Of a DNA stretch of 5,461 nt, positions 4,059 through 5,461 are shown in pieces. Numbering within the stretch: position 1 is the first letter of the stretch; each line of letters starts with the position of its first letter. A model generated the notes under the pieces. The model did no database searches. It worked only from the letters and a program-made list of their open reading frames with translations, and was not told the DNA's origin. The translations under genes and the position numbers were made by a program. Source of the DNA: CF-161 sp035263645 (GTDB taxonomy: Bacteria; Chloroflexota; Dormibacteria; Dormibacterales; Dormibacteraceae); NCBI GenBank assembly GCA_035263645.1, contig DATFRD010000219.1, forward strand, positions 1 through 5,461, given 5' to 3'.

Positions 4059-5461
4059 CGGGCAGCCGCGCCGCCCGGTCGGGCGCCACCAGGCGCGCCG
4101 GGTCCACACCCAGCTCGGCCAGCACCCGTCCATAGTCGGCGCGGGCGCGGCTGGCCGCCACGTGGTCGCCGGCCTCCTCCCGGGCGGCGGCCAGGAGCCG
4201 CCACAGCGGGTCGTGATAGCGGTCGATGCGGAGGCCTGCTGCTGCTGCTGCTGCTGCGCCCGCGAAGTCGCCGCGCGCGAGCCGGAGCTCCGCCAGCCGG
4301 TGCGCCGCCTCCGAGCCAGCCGACCGGCACCACTCCCGCCGGTCCTGAAGCCACTCGGCCGAGCCGTCCTCGGGCAGGAGGTCGCCCGCGCAGCGGTCCA
4401 GCGCCGACCCGAAGCGGGCGATGGCACGCTCGGCGTCCCCGGCCGCGTCCGCACGGCGTCCCGCGGCCACGTCCTCCTCGAAGGCGACCAGGTCGACGCT
4501 CACCTCCGATCCGGTGGCCAGCCGGTACGCGTCGCCGTCGCGGACCAGGAGGGTGAACCCCGCCCGCGCCACGCCGGGCTCGAGTGCCTGCCGGAGGCTC
4601 GAGATCGCGACGTGCAGGTTCCTGGCGGCCGACTCCGCCGTCGCCTCCGGCCAGAGCGCCGCCTGTATGACCTCCCGGTGCAGTGGGCGACCGCCCTGGA
4701 CCGCGAGCAGCCGCAGCAGGGCCCGCGCCCGCGGCTTGAGGCCGGTTATGTCGACCGGAGCCCCGTCCATCTCGATGTGGAACCCGCCGAAGAGGCCGAT
4801 CTCGACCTGCGGGCGGGCGGCCAGGACCGGAGCCCACGCTGCGCCGAACCCCGTCGCGGCGCGCCTCGTCGCCAGGCTCGTCAGGAGCCCGAGGCGCCTC
4901 GCCGGGTCGGACAGGGCGAGGGCCGCGTCTGCGAACAGCCCGGCGCCCTCGACCCCCCGCGCCTGGGCCAGCCGCCCCGCGCGCAGCGCCGCGGTGGTGG
5001 CCGGCCCGCCGGCGCGGGCGAGGGCGAGCGCTCCCAGGGCGGACGCCCAGGCCTGCAGCACGGGTGCGTCCATCCGTTCGAACCAGTCCGCCGACTCGGC
5101 GAGGAGCGCCGCAGCCGTCCTCGCCTCGACCGGGCGAGGCGCATGGGCGCGCACCCAGCCCTCGAGCAGGCCGGCGAGGGCGGCGCCCCAGCCGTCGCCG
5201 ATGCGCTCGCACGCGAACCGGGCCGCGGCGGCCGCCTCCGGCTCCCGGTCCAGCTCCAGCGCCCGGCAGGCGTGGCCGAGCCTGGTCAAGAAGCCGATGC
5301 CCTGCGCCTCGGCGGCCTCGATCGCGTGGCCGAGCTCCACGGCGCCGTGCGGGTCGCCCGCGAGCAGGTCGGCGGCGCCCAGCGCCAGGCTGGCGCCGAC
5401 CGCCTGGACGCCCGAAGCCAGCGGTCCCGCGGCCGCGTTGGCGAGCACACGGCGCGCCTGG
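4054..5461 (-). CDS. SARP/BTAD-type transcriptional regulator, C-terminal part (N-terminus outside window)
   Basis: The minus-strand frame is open from the right edge to TGA 4056-4054, about 468 residues, so the start lies beyond 5461. The first ~210 visible residues are Ala/Leu-rich helices resembling TPR-like repeats (for example G-A-A-D-L-L-A-G-D-P). Next comes an OmpR-like winged helix (about 4806-4565): V-E-I-G-L-F-G-G-F, L-L-R-L-L-A-V, A-A-L-W-P-E-A-T and L-H-V-A-I-S-S-L-R-Q-A-L. A bacterial transcriptional activator domain follows (about 4470-4085), with V-D-L-V-A-F-E-E-D-V and R-Y-H-D-P-L-W-R-L-L. This is the SARP domain pair, but at the C-terminus after a helical region instead of at the N-terminus. 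Large MalT/AfsR-like regulators with such order often carry an NTPase module further upstream; that part cannot be seen here. An Ala run in BTAD is encoded by a (CTG)7 tract. Expected role: DNA-binding activator, probably of nearby genes (inference). Confidence 0.82.
   Translation of the reverse strand, partial: QARRVLANAAAGPLASGVQAVGASLALGAADLLAGDPHGAVELGHAIEAAEAQGIGFLTRLGHACRALELDREPEAAAAARFACERIGDGWGAALAGLLEGWVRAHAPRPVEARTAAALLAESADWFERMDAPVLQAWASALGALALARAGGPATTAALRAGRLAQARGVEGAGLFADAALALSDPARRLGLLTSLATRRAATGFGAAWAPVLAARPQVEIGLFGGFHIEMDGAPVDITGLKPRARALLRLLAVQGGRPLHREVIQAALWPEATAESAARNLHVAISSLRQALEPGVARAGFTLLVRDGDAYRLATGSEVSVDLVAFEEDVAAGRRADAAGDAERAIARFGSALDRCAGDLLPEDGSAEWLQDRREWCRSAGSEAAHRLAELRLARGDFAGAAAAAAAGLRIDRYHDPLWRLLAAAREEAGDHVAASRARADYGRVLAELGVDPARLVAPDRAARLPG
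4236..4256. repeat. (CTG)7 trinucleotide tract in the SARP gene
   Basis: Seven perfect CTG units on the plus strand, read on the minus strand as consecutive GCA codons in an Ala run between F-A-G and G-L-R-I-D. GCA is otherwise scarce in this gene, which prefers GCC and GCG, so the tract looks like a microsatellite expansion. Length changes would stay in frame. Confidence 0.8.

Noticed and set aside
4005..4454. Extension of the LuxR-type protein upstream to 4454, with a poly-Gln stretch
   Set aside because: This part runs out of frame through the SARP gene; the Gln run is the other-frame reading of its (CTG)7 tract. Receiver sequence starts only after ATG 4004/3974.
4043..5212. Long open frame overlapping the SARP gene on the same strand
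   Set aside because: Low-complexity Arg/Gly/Pro translation; the SARP frame carries the winged helix and BTAD motifs.

Overview
The window is very GC-rich, with almost only G or C at third codon positions inside the genes. It carries eCIS-type genes (extracellular contractile injection system), a LuxR-type regulator and a SARP/BTAD-type regulator. This mix fits a high-GC Actinomycetota (for example Thermoleophilia-like) or Chloroflexota genome. The sequence alone does not settle which, and no rRNA or tRNA is present to help.

Layout, left to right. Positions 2-127 (+) hold the last 41 codons of an unidentified gene whose stop overlaps the next start. Positions 124-2433 (+) encode a large AAA+ ATPase of the eCIS type, with a degenerate first AAA-like module and an intact second one. 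Its first ~80 codons are not ordinary coding sequence. They lie in a 232-bp block (136-367) bounded by perfect 27-bp inverted repeats and packed with hairpins. After a 41-bp convergent gap, 2475-3149 (-) encodes a small eCIS_core/DUF4157 protein with an HELAH motif. A second locus of the same repeat family (3231-3321) separates it from a LuxR-type regulator with a degenerate receiver domain (3333-4004, -). Upstream of that lies the C-terminal part of a SARP/BTAD regulator (4054 to beyond the right edge, -).

How the genes may work together (inference): the left side looks like the end of an eCIS structural operon, since the AAA+ ATPase is normally one of its last genes. The DUF4157 protein is a typical eCIS-linked accessory or cargo protein. 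The two regulators on the same strand as the DUF4157 gene are candidates for local control. A pair of GTTGACT heptamers spaced 11 bp apart, at the SARP stop codon just upstream of the LuxR gene, resembles the spacing of SARP operators. The least expected feature is the inverted-repeat block, which has apparently been absorbed in frame into the 5' end of the ATPase gene.
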